A model generated the notes under the pieces. That model ran no database searches. It was not told where the DNA came from and worked only from the letters and a program-made list of their open reading frames with translations. A DNA stretch of 64,000 bases from Symmetrospora coprosmae (taxonomy: Eukaryota > Basidiomycota > Cystobasidiomycetes > Symmetrosporaceae), in contig VUYT01000040.1 of the NCBI GenBank assembly GCA_008802785.1, positions 91,624 through 155,623 of the forward strand. Direction: 5' to 3'. The position numbers were made by a program, and so were the translations under genes. Positions 9,966-20,438 of the stretch are shown piece after piece. Position 1 is the first letter of the stretch, and the number at the start of each line of letters is the position of its first letter.

Positions 9966-11644
9966 TTATGCGTCGGCAAATTGGAAGAGCACCTTCTTGC
10001 CCTTGACATCCTTGATGGCCTCTCTCGCGGTCCGGCCAATCTCATCATCGCTCCCGCTGAGCCTGACAACCTCCACTGCAGGCTCCCTGAGCTTCCCGTC
10101 CCGCATAAGAGTGCACAGCTCGTCCGTCATGCTGCGGCGCTGCTCGGGCGTACAGCCCTTGTACCACGTCGTCATCCAGAACCCGGCGCTCGTGATGTTT
10201 TTGAAGATGAAGAGCGACGAAGGGAGCGAGACGGGCTGCATGCTCATTCCGCCGTATGTGACGAGCGTCCCGTCCCGGCCGAGCAGCTTTGCCATGGCCG
10301 TTGTCGCCGGGCCGCCTACGCAATTGAGCGCTAGAGGCAGTTCCGAACTGCTAGTCAAGTCCGCCAATCGGCTCCGGAAGCCCTTATCGGATAGCTCCGA
10401 GTAGGTGAGGACGTGATCTGCGCCCAGTGCGGTCAGCTCCTCTCGAAGATCATCCATGTTCTCTCTGACGGGCCTCCTCATCTCAGCATCGAAACGACCG
10501 GAGCGTGGGAAAGCATCTAAAACCCCCCTACTTACCTGTCTCTGACAAAATTGATTGTCTTGAATCCCCAAGCTCTAGCAAGCTGGATCACAGCCAGCCC
10601 CACTTGGCTGTTTGCACCGTTCTGCAACACATAGTCGCCCGTCTTGAGCTGCGTAAAATCCTTGAGCATCCGGTAGGCTGTGGGAGGGTTGACGTGCAGT
10701 GTGGCGGCCTGAACTTCGGACAGCTGATTCCCGCCCGCAGGACTGCTTTGCCGGCTCCCAAAGACTGGGAACAACGAGCTCGAGGCAATGTTGGCGTGAG
10801 ATGTCCACGTGCCTGTGACGAATCTGTGTCAGCGAACGCCCGACGTTTGGAAATGACGCGCTCCTAATCACCGAGCTGCGGCTTTCCCATAATGACTGGC
10901 AGAACAGGCACATAGTATGGCGGTGAGGTGAGCGTCCGGCTGGAAACACGTCTGAGAAGCGCGGAGACGTGAGACGTACCCCAGTCGCCCGCGCTCAAAG
11001 AGGTCTCAAGGCCCTCTGGCACATGCTCAACTTCCGCCAGTCCCTCGTTCCCTCCGATGAAAACCGGTCTTGATTCATCTCGTTTAGGGAGGTAGTCCCT
11101 CGGCTGTGGCCGCTCCGGGTAGGAGCCTGCGAGTACGCGGCATACATTGTATATCAGTCCATATTGAGCGCATTCACTGTCAGCTAGACGCAGACCTGAC
11201 CTTGAAACACATTCAGGTCGGCCGGATCTGGTGGAGACAAATGGGGCGCGTCAGCCCCATCAGCCCTCGGCCAGCCAAAGCGAACCCCTCCACGTACTCT
11301 GTGGACTCAGACGGAACTTCACCCGCACCTCGTCCAGTCGTGGTTCTGGGAGGTCGTAAGTAATCCCTCGGAGGACCTGGTCGCCGACATGGCGAGGGAG
11401 AGCAGGATGTGCACGGGAGGAGTCGTGAGGGAGAGAAGGAGGCAAGGAAGAGTCGAATCAGTGAGCGGGATGCTCGTACATGTCTTCCAGCTGGAACGGG
11501 ATGCACCTCCGTGGGTTCCCCGCGCTCGTCATAGATGAGCGCGCGGGCGCGCAAGGTGCTCGAGGCGTGTCGGATCAAGGGCAGGGTTCTGGTTAGACTG
11601 CGGGTAGATTGCCTTGCCGGAGACAGAGTTGCAATCCAGGACAT
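9966..11644 (-). CDS. ETR1: mitochondrial 2-enoyl thioester reductase
   Basis: Seven exons (11644-11480, 11376-11298, 11227-11201, 11126-10980, 10895-10872, 10812-10536, 10473-9966) give 408 residues. The N-terminus is an Arg/Ser-rich mitochondrial presequence. It is followed by [12 protein letters not shown], the motif [22 protein letters not shown], the nucleotide-binding [16 protein letters not shown] and [21 protein letters not shown], and a C-terminus ending KVLFQFADA. This is the medium-chain dehydrogenase subgroup of MECR/Etr1, which lacks catalytic zinc and performs the last reduction of mitochondrial type II fatty acid synthesis, needed for lipoate and respiration. Two micro-exons (27 and 24 nt) are required for the frame. 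The first intron donor is the least certain junction. An upstream in-frame ATG exists, but the chosen one gives a clean presequence. Confidence 0.9.
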
Positions 11645-11877
11645 GTCGCTTTCTTGCGGAGGAGATGGCGAGAGCGAGAAGCGGGCTCGGCCTCTCTCCG
11701 GCAAGACGAACGAGCCGGATGGTCAGATCCGTACAACTCGACGCAATCAGTGCGCTCTTTGCGGGACGCTATGTCAAGTTAGCCTGCCAAAGCTCCCCTG
11801 CGCCTTGCTGAGCCCGCATCGCGCTCTGTAGCAGCCTGAGGCCGCGCCGACCCGACCCGACCCGCGCCTGTCAGAGG

Positions 11878-12907
11878 ATGTCATCAACGGCAGACCTGCT
11901 TCACCACCTGCAATTGGCGCTCTCAACTCGGTCGAACCTGCTCGTTCGCCTCGCTTCCCCACAAGCGCAGAGCGATGAGCTCCGGCACCAGTCTGCCCTC
12001 GGGCAGTGGATCTGCGACGCCTGCTCGACGCCCACCGAGCAGCGGCAGACAGCACATATTCCCCCTGCGCTCTTGTCGGACAGGAAGAATGGCTCGCCCA
12101 CCTCACAAGCGGGAATGGGACGCTCAGCTGTACTGAGATCCTTCTTCTCGGAGTGGTCGACCCGGGAGCTACCCCACGTCCTCGTCCTGCCACAAGTCGA
12201 TGGGTACCTGCCGTCTGTGCAAGCGGCGATTCAGGAGGTTCTGCGGGACAGGCGCTTCGTCCTCGATGGAGAATCGCACAACCTGCCAGCAGGCTTCGTG
12301 CTGGTGGGAATCACCTCCGACTTTGGCAGTGCGGCCAAGCACCTCGTGCGTGCCCGCCCGCCCGCTATCCTTTCGAAGATGTCCCATCGCCCGCCTGACA
12401 TTGTGTTGATACCCATCCCGCCCCGACGTACGCCAGATTGACTCCTTCGGTCTGTCAGTCACCATTTCTCGGGTGCCATCGCCTTCATCACAGGAAATGC
12501 TGCCACCGCTCGTGCCTTCATCGCCTCTACTCTACACAGCACCGGCCCTGAAAACGTACATCTCCGACCTCCTCAGCGCGACACGGCACCATCCTCTCCT
12601 CCAAAGCAACCTCATCACGTACCGATGCAGTCAAAAGCACATTATCGCCGTTGCTTCAGCACACGTTAGGGTACTAGCGCAGCGCGAGGACGGCGCGCAA
12701 TCTGTAGTTGAGGAGGTACGCCCGCAGGACGTCCGCGATGTCTACGCTGCCTGCGTGCGTCACAGATTGCGCACGAGACGTCCTGACGAACCGCTGGCGA
12801 GGTTTCTGGGGAGTCAGGCTGGCTCGCATGGCAGCGTGATCCAGGACCCGGACGCCGGGATGGCGACGGTAGAGGAAATCCTTGACGGCATACTGGATGA
12901 GATATGA
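11878..12907 (+). CDS. conserved protein with AAA/Mg-chelatase lid-like C-terminal region
   Basis: Two exons (11878-12345 and 12437-12907) give 312 residues; the splice joins SAAKHL to IDSFGLSV. The middle (PHVLVLPQVDGYLPSVQAAIQEVL...LPAGFVLVGITSD) resembles the Walker-B/sensor part of MoxR/Mg-chelatase-type AAA proteins. The C-terminal ~120 residues (LKTYISDLLSATRHHP...) resemble the helical lid of that group. No Walker A motif is visible, so ATPase activity is doubtful. Function is unknown. Residues 50-85 are composition-biased and could hide an unrecognised intron. It is divergent from ETR1 with only 233 bp between starts and convergent with the RING gene. Confidence 0.55.
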
Positions 12908-13084
12908 AGGCAACGTCAATTGGACGAGGTGGACAAGAGCTTCGCTTGCTGTTGTTGCTATTATTACTCCACATGTTTCGCACTTCCACATTGTGACCTT
13001 GCCAAACGGCAGCTGAACCTAGGAAGTACAGCACTCACGTACGATAAGGCTAGCGCTACAGGGTAGACTACACTGCCACTCCGC

Positions 13085-15931
13085 TCAGACAAACATCTCC
13101 CATGCTCCCTTCTTGCTCCCATTGTCGCACGATAGGTCTGTGTCCCCCTTGCAGCCAACAACGGGACATGCGAGCCATCCTGGATTGACGCGCGCTACCC
13201 CATGTTCGTCGACGAGTGGATTGACCTTCTTGCCTCTAGTCGGTGCGACAGCCTTCCCTCTGCCCTGTCCTTTCGCTGCAGCCGTTCCCTTGCCCTTTCC
13301 TTTCACATCTACGGCAGACTCGGCGGCTTGCCGAAGCGTTGGAAGGCCAGCCATATTGGTGTTACTGTCCGCGAGATGAGTTGCTCGAGACGCGACAACC
13401 TCGTAAGCGCCATCGTTATCGTCCGAGACCGAGCTGGCCTCAGACTCCTGCATGTTTGCCATGCGCGTGGCGTCGGCGTTGCGGAGACGGGTGCTGCTGC
13501 GAGAAGGTACAGGCGGACCAGATGTGCCCGCAGACGTTGCTGGGGCCGAGGTCTGTTGTATTCTGACCCTCTTACGGTCAGGCGAGCTAGCATGCGAAGC
13601 TGCATCTGACTCTGTCCCGCTGCCGTCCGACTCCGAGCCATGCGGCACTCGGATATCAGCATCATCCTCGTCCTCGAGAACGAACTCGTCGTCGTCCGCC
13701 TCTCGCGCCTTGCCTTTCCTTTTCGCTTTTCCTTTGCCTTTGGTCGCGACCCCCTTGCCCTTCGTCTTGCCTTTACCCTTGCCTTTGCCTTTACCTTTGC
13801 CCACGGCAACCTCGCGCTTCCGTTTCTTGCCGTCTGCACTATCGCCCTCAACGACCTCGAGCGTCTCGCCGACGTCCGTGCCCAGCCACGTCTCGACGTC
13901 GATGTCGGCACCAGCGTGCTCTCCGCTGCGCCGGACGTACCACTCGTCGACGCGATCTTTTGCCGCGCGCAAGCAGGCGGCGCAGACGACGTGCCCACAG
14001 AGCAGGAGGAACGGGCGGCGCGCGCTCGGCTGGTTCAGCAGCAGCGGCGAGATGCACGAAGCACATACGGGCGCGAGGAACGTCCGCGTCTTGGTCGGTG
14101 GCGCGGGCGGTCCAGCGGCTGATCCAGGCTGCAAGCCCGCAAGCGTGAGCGATTTATCCAGGGCCTCGGGTGCGGATGAGGCGGGCGAGATGGCATCGGT
14201 GCTGGTATTTGTGCTAGCGGCGGAAGGGTGGCTAAACCCGGTGCTGGTTGACGAGGAGGCCGAGGATGCACTGGCATCGTCGAGGTCGAGGACAGGAACG
14301 TCTCGGTCGTGCCCTCTCGCGCCTCCCTCCTCTTTTGCTTTGCCCTTTCCCTTTGCGCTCTGGTTGCGCACCAAGTCTCGATGCACTTGCAGATCTTCGT
14401 CCTGGTCGTTGTGTCCAGCGCCACCGCTCGGGTCGACTTTACTGGAAATAATCTCGACCGCCGGCGAGGCTTCCCCCGCTTCCTCGTCTTTCAGCTGCTC
14501 CTCCTCTTCCTCTTCCACGTCTGGCGGCGGCACAATGTCCCTCTCGAACCCCTTGTTCTTCCTCTTGTCAAAGCCTGGATGACTCTGCCGAACGCTGTAG
14601 TTCTTTACTTTGCGCTTGACTGCGAAGGTGCCCCCTGGCCCCATCTGATACTGCCCCTGCTGCGGTGCATACATGCCGTAGAAGAGCTCCGCAAAATTGA
14701 GATGGTGATGCGCGCCGTGGTATTGTGCGACACCTCCACCGCGCATGGCGGCGGGATTGCCTGGTCCAGCCCCGGGCACCAGTCCGGCCAGATAGCCCAG
14801 CCCGCGCTGCCATATGCCCTGGCCTGCGCCAGCCTGGGCGGCATCCTGCCGCAGCTGAGCATCCAGCAGCTCTCTGTAGAGAGCACCTGGGCGGGTTGCA
14901 GGCGGATGATGTCCATGCTGAGGAGGCGGAGGACCCTGGTACGCGGGGAGGATGCCGTTGAACGCGGGGCGGGCGTTGCCCCTGTGCGCGCGGTTGCGGT
15001 ACGGCGGGATGGCCAGCTGCTCGACCTCGTCGCGTTCACCAGCTTCGAACTCGTTGTCGTCGTCGTCGTTATCGTCGTCCTGCACCATGTGGACTGACGG
15101 GCGGCGGCGCGCAGGGCCTGTTGCGATGCTGCGACGCGGGTGAGCAGCAGCGCCAGCAGATGAGGAAGATGCAGATGCGCGAGTAGGGTAGGCTGCGACG
15201 GGTCGAGGCAGAGTGCTGCCACCGCCAAGGGTGCTCCGAGTGCGCAAGGGCTCTTCAAGAATCAGATTCAGGTTGGTGCCCCTAGCGGAGGAAGGGCCAG
15301 CAGCAGCGCCAGCATGTGCGTCTCTGCTGAATACACCTCCGTACGTGCTTGCGCCCTGATGTGGTCCTCGCAGAGTGTCTGCGTGTTGAGATCCGACGAT
15401 TGCTCGTGTTTCACGCCGTTGCTCGCTGGGCTCGACCATACTGTGGGCGGACTCACCCGACACGGCAGCATCCCTGCCGCGGGCGTACCCTTCTCGGGGC
15501 AGATGCAGCGCCTCCCTCCTGACGAATACCACTTCGTCGTCGTCGTCGTCGTTGTCCTCCCCTTGCTGCCTCTGATTGCCGTGGCCGGTGGTGGCGACGC
15601 GCGAGCTGCCAGCGTAGCCGCGTGACGTCGATGATGGTAATGCTGATGCACCAACAGGCAGCGATGGGCGCAGAGGAGGCGAGTCCGATGTGAGGTCAAT
15701 CACATTAGAGGCCATGGCCGGCCCCTGCTGTGACAGTACAGTAGTGTGGTCCCCCTCCTCCTCCTGGTCGGTGAGGCCAAAGCTAGAGCCAGAGCCAGGG
15801 CCGGGGGAGAAGAGGGGTGCCCGAGCGAGGCCGCCCTTCAAATTTGAGGCAGGGTCCGGACGGCTCCTCTTGCCTCTGCTCCCACCACTCGACAGCAACA
15901 ATGTAGAGTGACTGCAATACCAGCAATGCAT
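13085..15931 (-). CDS. RING-type protein with SUMO-interaction-like motifs (STUbL-like)
   Basis: A single uninterrupted frame of 948 codons. A half-RING is clear at residues 623-653 (C-x2-C, then CGHVVCAAC). The remaining pair, CPVVGC, lies near the C-terminus after a ~270-residue insert rich in GKGKGK repeats and acidic/Ser segments. Hydrophobic-acidic motifs of SIM type occur at VIDLTSD (residues 77-83), VVFV after an Asp run, and VPVLDLDD near 545. This combination suggests a SUMO-targeted ubiquitin ligase (Slx8/Rfp/RNF4-like role), which is inference. The true start may be the internal ATG at 15713-15715, which has a better context and places the first SIM at the N-terminus. A large antisense open frame is a composition shadow. 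Confidence 0.75.
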   Translation of the reverse strand: MHCWYCSHSTLLLSSGGSRGKRSRPDPASNLKGGLARAPLFSPGPGSGSSFGLTDQEEEGDHTTVLSQQGPAMASNVIDLTSDSPPLRPSLPVGASALPSSTSRGYAGSSRVATTGHGNQRQQGEDNDDDDDEVVFVRREALHLPREGYARGRDAAVSGESAHSMVEPSEQRRETRAIVGSQHADTLRGPHQGASTYGGVFSRDAHAGAAAGPSSARGTNLNLILEEPLRTRSTLGGGSTLPRPVAAYPTRASASSSSAGAAAHPRRSIATGPARRRPSVHMVQDDDNDDDDNEFEAGERDEVEQLAIPPYRNRAHRGNARPAFNGILPAYQGPPPPQHGHHPPATRPGALYRELLDAQLRQDAAQAGAGQGIWQRGLGYLAGLVPGAGPGNPAAMRGGGVAQYHGAHHHLNFAELFYGMYAPQQGQYQMGPGGTFAVKRKVKNYSVRQSHPGFDKRKNKGFERDIVPPPDVEEEEEEQLKDEEAGEASPAVEIISSKVDPSGGAGHNDQDEDLQVHRDLVRNQSAKGKGKAKEEGGARGHDRDVPVLDLDDASASSASSSTSTGFSHPSAASTNTSTDAISPASSAPEALDKSLTLAGLQPGSAAGPPAPPTKTRTFLAPVCASCISPLLLNQPSARRPFLLLCGHVVCAACLRAAKDRVDEWYVRRSGEHAGADIDVETWLGTDVGETLEVVEGDSADGKKRKREVAVGKGKGKGKGKGKTKGKGVATKGKGKAKRKGKAREADDDEFVLEDEDDADIRVPHGSESDGSGTESDAASHASSPDRKRVRIQQTSAPATSAGTSGPPVPSRSSTRLRNADATRMANMQESEASSVSDDNDGAYEVVASRATHLADSNTNMAGLPTLRQAAESAVDVKGKGKGTAAAKGQGRGKAVAPTRGKKVNPLVDEHGVARVNPGWLACPVVGCKGDTDLSCDNGSKKGAWEMFV

Positions 15932-18235
15932 CCATCATCACCAACGCACCCTCACTGCTCGCTTCGCCGTCCAGTCTGACCTGTAAGTCGACCTCAGTTC
16001 CTGCACCCCCCTGCCACTCTCAGTTTCAGGAGGCCCCCTCCAACCATCCACCACAAACGATGATCACTACAATTACTCTTTCCCCGTCCAATCCATACAT
16101 GTCGAGACGACAAAGAGCGTCTGCTGGCGCCAGGGTGGGCCGGGCAACCGCCTCCGCTCTGCGTCCGCGGATGTATTTCCACTAGCTGCGCAAAAGACTT
16201 TTTACAGGGTCCAGATAAGTCGCAGCTAGAACGCTTGCCAGTGTTATCCTTTCGTCTGATCTGCGCGCTCCACACTCGTTCCCTCACTCTCGCTGCTCGC
16301 AGTGTCAATGCTCGGGTGACACATGCTGATTGCAATTGCTTGCCATCCTGCCCGGGGGGCACTGCAGCTTTCTTCCCGCAGCTACACATCCAGTCCGCCA
16401 GTACACAGCATCACCGTAAGTCAAAATAGCTTCCCTCGTACCACCACTCTCCATCATCCATCTCCCCCACTTCCTACGATGTAACAGGCAGACCCGTGCC
16501 ATAAAATCCACTCGCAGTTTCCACCGAGCTGGGTCAGCTCTACGCCGGGGCTTCCGCGCGTCTTTCTCGCAAGAGAAGTCGCAAGGGGGGCGGTCGTATG
16601 TCTCCTTCTTCTTCGGAAGAGCCCGCCTACGAACCCTCCGTCGTTCGTGCCCTTCGGGCGCGTCTGGCGGAGATGTCGGGTAGTGAGATGGTATCGCCCT
16701 GATCGATGAGGCTTTACCGGGTGTCTGAGGATCCTTTCGCTTCCTCCCTCTCTCTCTCTGTGGTGCTTCGCCTGCTGCTCCTGGACGCGTCGCTGACTGG
16801 ACCCTTCGTCATCCTTACCATCTAAGAAAACAACCTGGCACAATGAAATCCGATATCAAGCCAGCAAGACAGGCAGGTCTGCGTCCAACTCTGTAGCCAT
16901 AGCCCCAATGTGTACGTCTAGTCATGGCCCCCTTGCAATGCTCTCCACTCTTGCTTCCCGAGCCTGACCCGCCCTTGTTGCCATTGCCCAGATGTCATCC
17001 TCTGCTCTGCTTCCATCGTCCCCATCGCCGCGCACAGCCTACCATCATCTCCATAACGATGATACACGACCATTCAACACAAATAGGAAGAGCCGTCCTA
17101 CTCAACCCTTGTCCCGTCAAACGGACGGGGGTGTCAATCTCCCTCTTACGCCATCCCAAACACGGCCCGCTGTCCAGCTCAGATCTGCGGCGCATCCCAA
17201 ACGCTGCATGCCCTTTCCCACCCTTCTCCTAACCGGTGAACCAGCATTCTCCCTCGCATCCAGCCGGTTCTCCTGCCGGAAGACGCTCTCGGTACTGCGG
17301 CTATCTCCTTCCTCCCTCTTTCGTCCTCCGGCGTGGTCCTGCTCTCGGTCTCGCGGCAGGTCGTACTGCTTTGCGCGGTGTGCGGATAAAGCGTAGGCCA
17401 GGCGAAAGGCTCGCAATGCCGGCTTTTAGCGGGAGGAAAGCCTCGTTCTGCGAACCTCATTGAGACGCAGGCGTGCAGTGACTACTTTCGTTGGAATGTC
17501 GGCAGCGCTTGCTGCTTGCTCTGTGCTGTGCGCGCATCGCATCGTCCGCGTAGGCGCACATGTGCCTGCTGCGGGCTGGCTTGCGGATTCGACCTCGTTG
17601 GGGGCTGGGAGGGAGACGGCGGAGGTCGCGGTGGCTGGCAGCGTCGTACCATTCGGACAGTCGAGGATAGGCTGCTCAAGGGTGCGAGGGTCGGTGGTGG
17701 AGCACTGGCGGGGGACGTTAGACCGGGGTGGATACCATGGAGGGGCGCGCTGGCGGCGTCGGGTCGGTCTGGGCAACATACGGACGCGGGTCTGTGGGCG
17801 CGAGAGGGAGGAGCGAGACGATGCGCCATGGTTCGTAATTACAAATAATACAATGCACTGACAGTCCTTCCTCTTCTCGCTCTTACCGCATCATGGTGGG
17901 ATGTTTGGGCGACATGCTGACGCTGTTTCCAACCAACGCACGCGCTCCCCTGCCGCAAGGGCCCAATCTTGCAGTCACGCCGCATGTAGCCAGTAGTCAC
18001 CGTGCCGTGCAATCGCATCCAACCCCTGTCCAGCAGGCTCGCGCATATGTGTGTCCGTTCAGCACGTCCCGGAGTACGCCGAGGAGGTCCGAGAGAGCGA
18101 CCGTCTCCATTTGTTTGGCTCGTGCAGCTTACTGTATTTGTCTTGCATCGCATCCAAACAATGACCAGCTTTGCTCGTTGCACTCCTGTGATGGGTCCCT
18201 CCCCTTGTCGAGCTCCTCTCGACGTTCTGCCAGCA
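15932..18235. other. 2.3-kb region without an assignable gene
   Basis: No domain is recognisable on either strand. Coding-like pieces exist: an open segment at 16518-16702 preceded by a good acceptor, and a proline/alanine-rich minus-strand frame around 17430-17780. I could not join either into a start-to-stop model. The distal end must include the promoter of the glycosyltransferase gene. Confidence 0.4.
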
Positions 18236-19479
18236 ATGCGATCTCCACGGCGCAGCAATGGCGCAGGCGCAGGCGCAGCACGGCTCGTCCGTCACCGCGT
18301 CTGGCGCCCTCTGAACGTGCTCGCCTGCTGAGTGTGCATCACGCTGCTTCTCCTCGCCGAGCTGCACCCGTGCTCACGGCATACGCCCACGTCGGTCTTC
18401 TACGCGTATCTCTCGCAGCCCACGGCGCGACACGCCTATGTCGACCTGTCTCCGCTCGGCGTACCATATGGTCTCACTGTGCGAGGCGGCTTCACCGCGC
18501 CCGCTCTGACTCGCCTCCATCCAGCGCGTCATGCGCGCTCAGCCATCATCAGCGAGCTCCGGGACGCAAAACCGCCCACTGCTATCTCCTCGACGCGAGG
18601 TACAGCAAGGACGGAACGGCCCTTGCTGCTCGTGGGTGTCTTCAGCACGGCTGCGAAGCGCCAGGCGCGCATGCTGGTCCGACAAAGTCTGAAGCTGCAG
18701 AATGGGGCGTGGAGTCGATTCGTGGAGATTCGCTTCGTCCTCGGGCAGCCAGACAGTAACGAGGAGCAGCGTGCACTCGCAGAGGAGATGGATGAGGAGG
18801 GTGACATCCTTTTGCTCGACGAGCGTGAGTGAGGGGCGGTCTTCTCTTCTCGTGTCTCTCGCTTCATGAGAGCTGGCTGACGGGGGGCACATTCGTAGCG
18901 GAGAACATGAACGAAGGCAAGACGTACCACTTCCTCCGCGCAATCGCTGCATTGCCAGAAGAAAGCGCTCCCCGTTTCGTCATGAAGGCCGACGATGACA
19001 CGTTGCTCGTCTTGCGGAACTGGGTCGACCTGCTTCTCGGGCATGAGAGGCACGGCGGCGGCAGGCCGCTCTACGCAGGCGCTTGTCCAGAAGGGAGGTG
19101 AGCGAGAAGGTGCAGCAGCGTTGCGCGATGTACTTGTGCTGACCCGCTTGACCCCTGTAGCTGTGGCGCCCGTCTGGGATACAGCCCATACTTTGCAGGA
19201 TTCGCGTACGCGCTGTCCAGCGATCTGGTCCGCTGGATGGGCCGGAAAGATGTGAAAGTGCCACAGGCGACGCTGGACAACCACGAGGACGTCCTCGTTG
19301 GTCAGATGGTCTGCAGCCTGCCGCCTGAGGAAGCGAGGCGCCTCGTCAGGCTCAGCGTCGACCAGCGAGCGGGGACATGGGAAGGGGCCATCCTGCCGTG
19401 GAGGCGGGACACGGCGCTAGCGGTGCATCACGTCAAGACGGAGGAGCAGTGGGATTACTTCCAACGTCTGCTTCTCTGA
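18236..19479 (+). CDS. GT31-family glycosyltransferase with an in-frame TGA
   Basis: Three exons (18236-18824, 18899-19097, 19161-19479) keep one frame of 368 sense codons plus stop, interrupted by TGA at 18329-18331. The catalytic part is clear: LLVGVFSTAAKRQARMLVRQ, RFVLGQ, FVMKADDDTLL (the metal-binding DxD of beta-3-galactosyltransferase-type enzymes), FAGFAYALSSDLV and NHEDVLVGQ. Such enzymes are type II Golgi membrane proteins that extend glycans from UDP-sugars. The TGA falls in the middle of the expected signal anchor (RPLNVLAC, stop, VCITLLLLAEL), and no other ATG precedes the catalytic domain in frame. A pseudogene, sequencing error, readthrough, or a missed upstream exon are all possible. 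Confidence 0.65.
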
Positions 19480-19611
19480 GGCGGTTTCTCCTGGTCAAGG
19501 AGAAAGAGCTTGCCAAGTCGGCACGTGCCGCTGCTAGCCGGGCGAGGCTCAGGATTACATGCAAGGGCATGCCTTCGCCCTCTGTACAACCTCCTCCCTA
19601 GCACCACCAAC

Positions 19612-20214
19612 ATGCTAGCCCAGCTACACGAACCCACCACCGACGTCGCCGAGATCCTGCGCGTCGAGAGCGCCCTCGTCTTCCCCAAGTTCAGCTCGGA
19701 CACGGCGTGGGACCTCGGGTCGCACATCCGCAGGCGCATCCCAGAGTGGCTCCCAGACGCCCCGCCCGCCGTCGTGCACATTTGCACTGCCAACACGGGC
19801 AATGTCCTCTTTCACGCCGTGACCAAGCCAGCCTCGCCCGGCGCGGTTGGAGTAGCGCCGGACAATGACGTCTGGGTGGCCCGCAAGAAGGCGTACGTGC
19901 TCCGGTGGAACAAGAGCACCTACTCGGCTTTCCACACGTTCAAGGGCGACCAGGAGGCCTTTGCGGACAAGTTCATGCTCGCCGGCGACCAGAAGTCCGA
20001 GGTGGGTGCTTGGGTCCATCTGCTCCAGTGACGGCCACACAGTTGACCGACCATCCACCACCCGCAGTTCACCATCTTTGGCGGAGGCGTGCCTGTGCGC
20101 GTCGCTAATGTCGAGGGCATTGTTGGGGTTGTCATTGTCTCCGGGCTACCGCACAAGTACGACCACCAGTGTGTGGTGCAGGGCATTGAGGAGTTCCTCG
20201 AGACGCAGCAGTAG
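19612..20214 (+). CDS. YBR137W/HbpS-like (DUF336-type) protein
   Basis: Two exons (19612-20001 and 20068-20214) give 178 residues. The motifs LVFPKFSSDTAWDLGSHI, VVHICTANTGNVLFH, WVARKKAYVLRWNKSTY and the C-terminal FGGGVPVR...GIVGVVIVSGLPHKYDHQ match the cytosolic fold shared by yeast Ybr137w and bacterial heme-binding HbpS/GlcG-type proteins. Yeast Ybr137w forms a homodecamer and has been linked to the GET tail-anchored protein pathway; enzymatic activity is not established. The start is the ATG just before LAQLHEP, downstream of a possible longer in-frame extension that has no conserved features. It follows the glycosyltransferase at 132 bp on the same strand. Confidence 0.8.
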
Positions 20215-20438
20215 AGCACGCGGACCCGTCATGCCGCGGCACAGGAAGCAGTAGTATACATGACAGTAGCAGCAGTGGACAGCTATAGAGGACTCTGAAC
20301 GAGCTTCGCGCGTTGTCAGTTGCTATGCACGCGTCGTGTGTCCGAATGAGGGAGCTGCATCTGTGCTGCCTCTCTGCTGTCCGGCGCAGACCGACCCTCG
20401 CTTGCCTTCTTGCCCTCCACACAAGCCGGCTTCCAACG

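Noticed and set aside
13452-14582. 376-codon plus-strand open frame antisense to the RING gene
   Set aside because: It is the mirror of the Ser/Lys/Glu low-complexity coding strand; it reads as Ser/Leu/Pro repeats with no domain, while the minus strand has clear zinc motifs.
18329-18331. Selenocysteine as an explanation for the TGA in the GT31 gene
   Set aside because: Dikarya-type fungi are not known to have selenocysteine machinery, the position lies in a membrane anchor rather than an active site, and I see no SECIS-like element.
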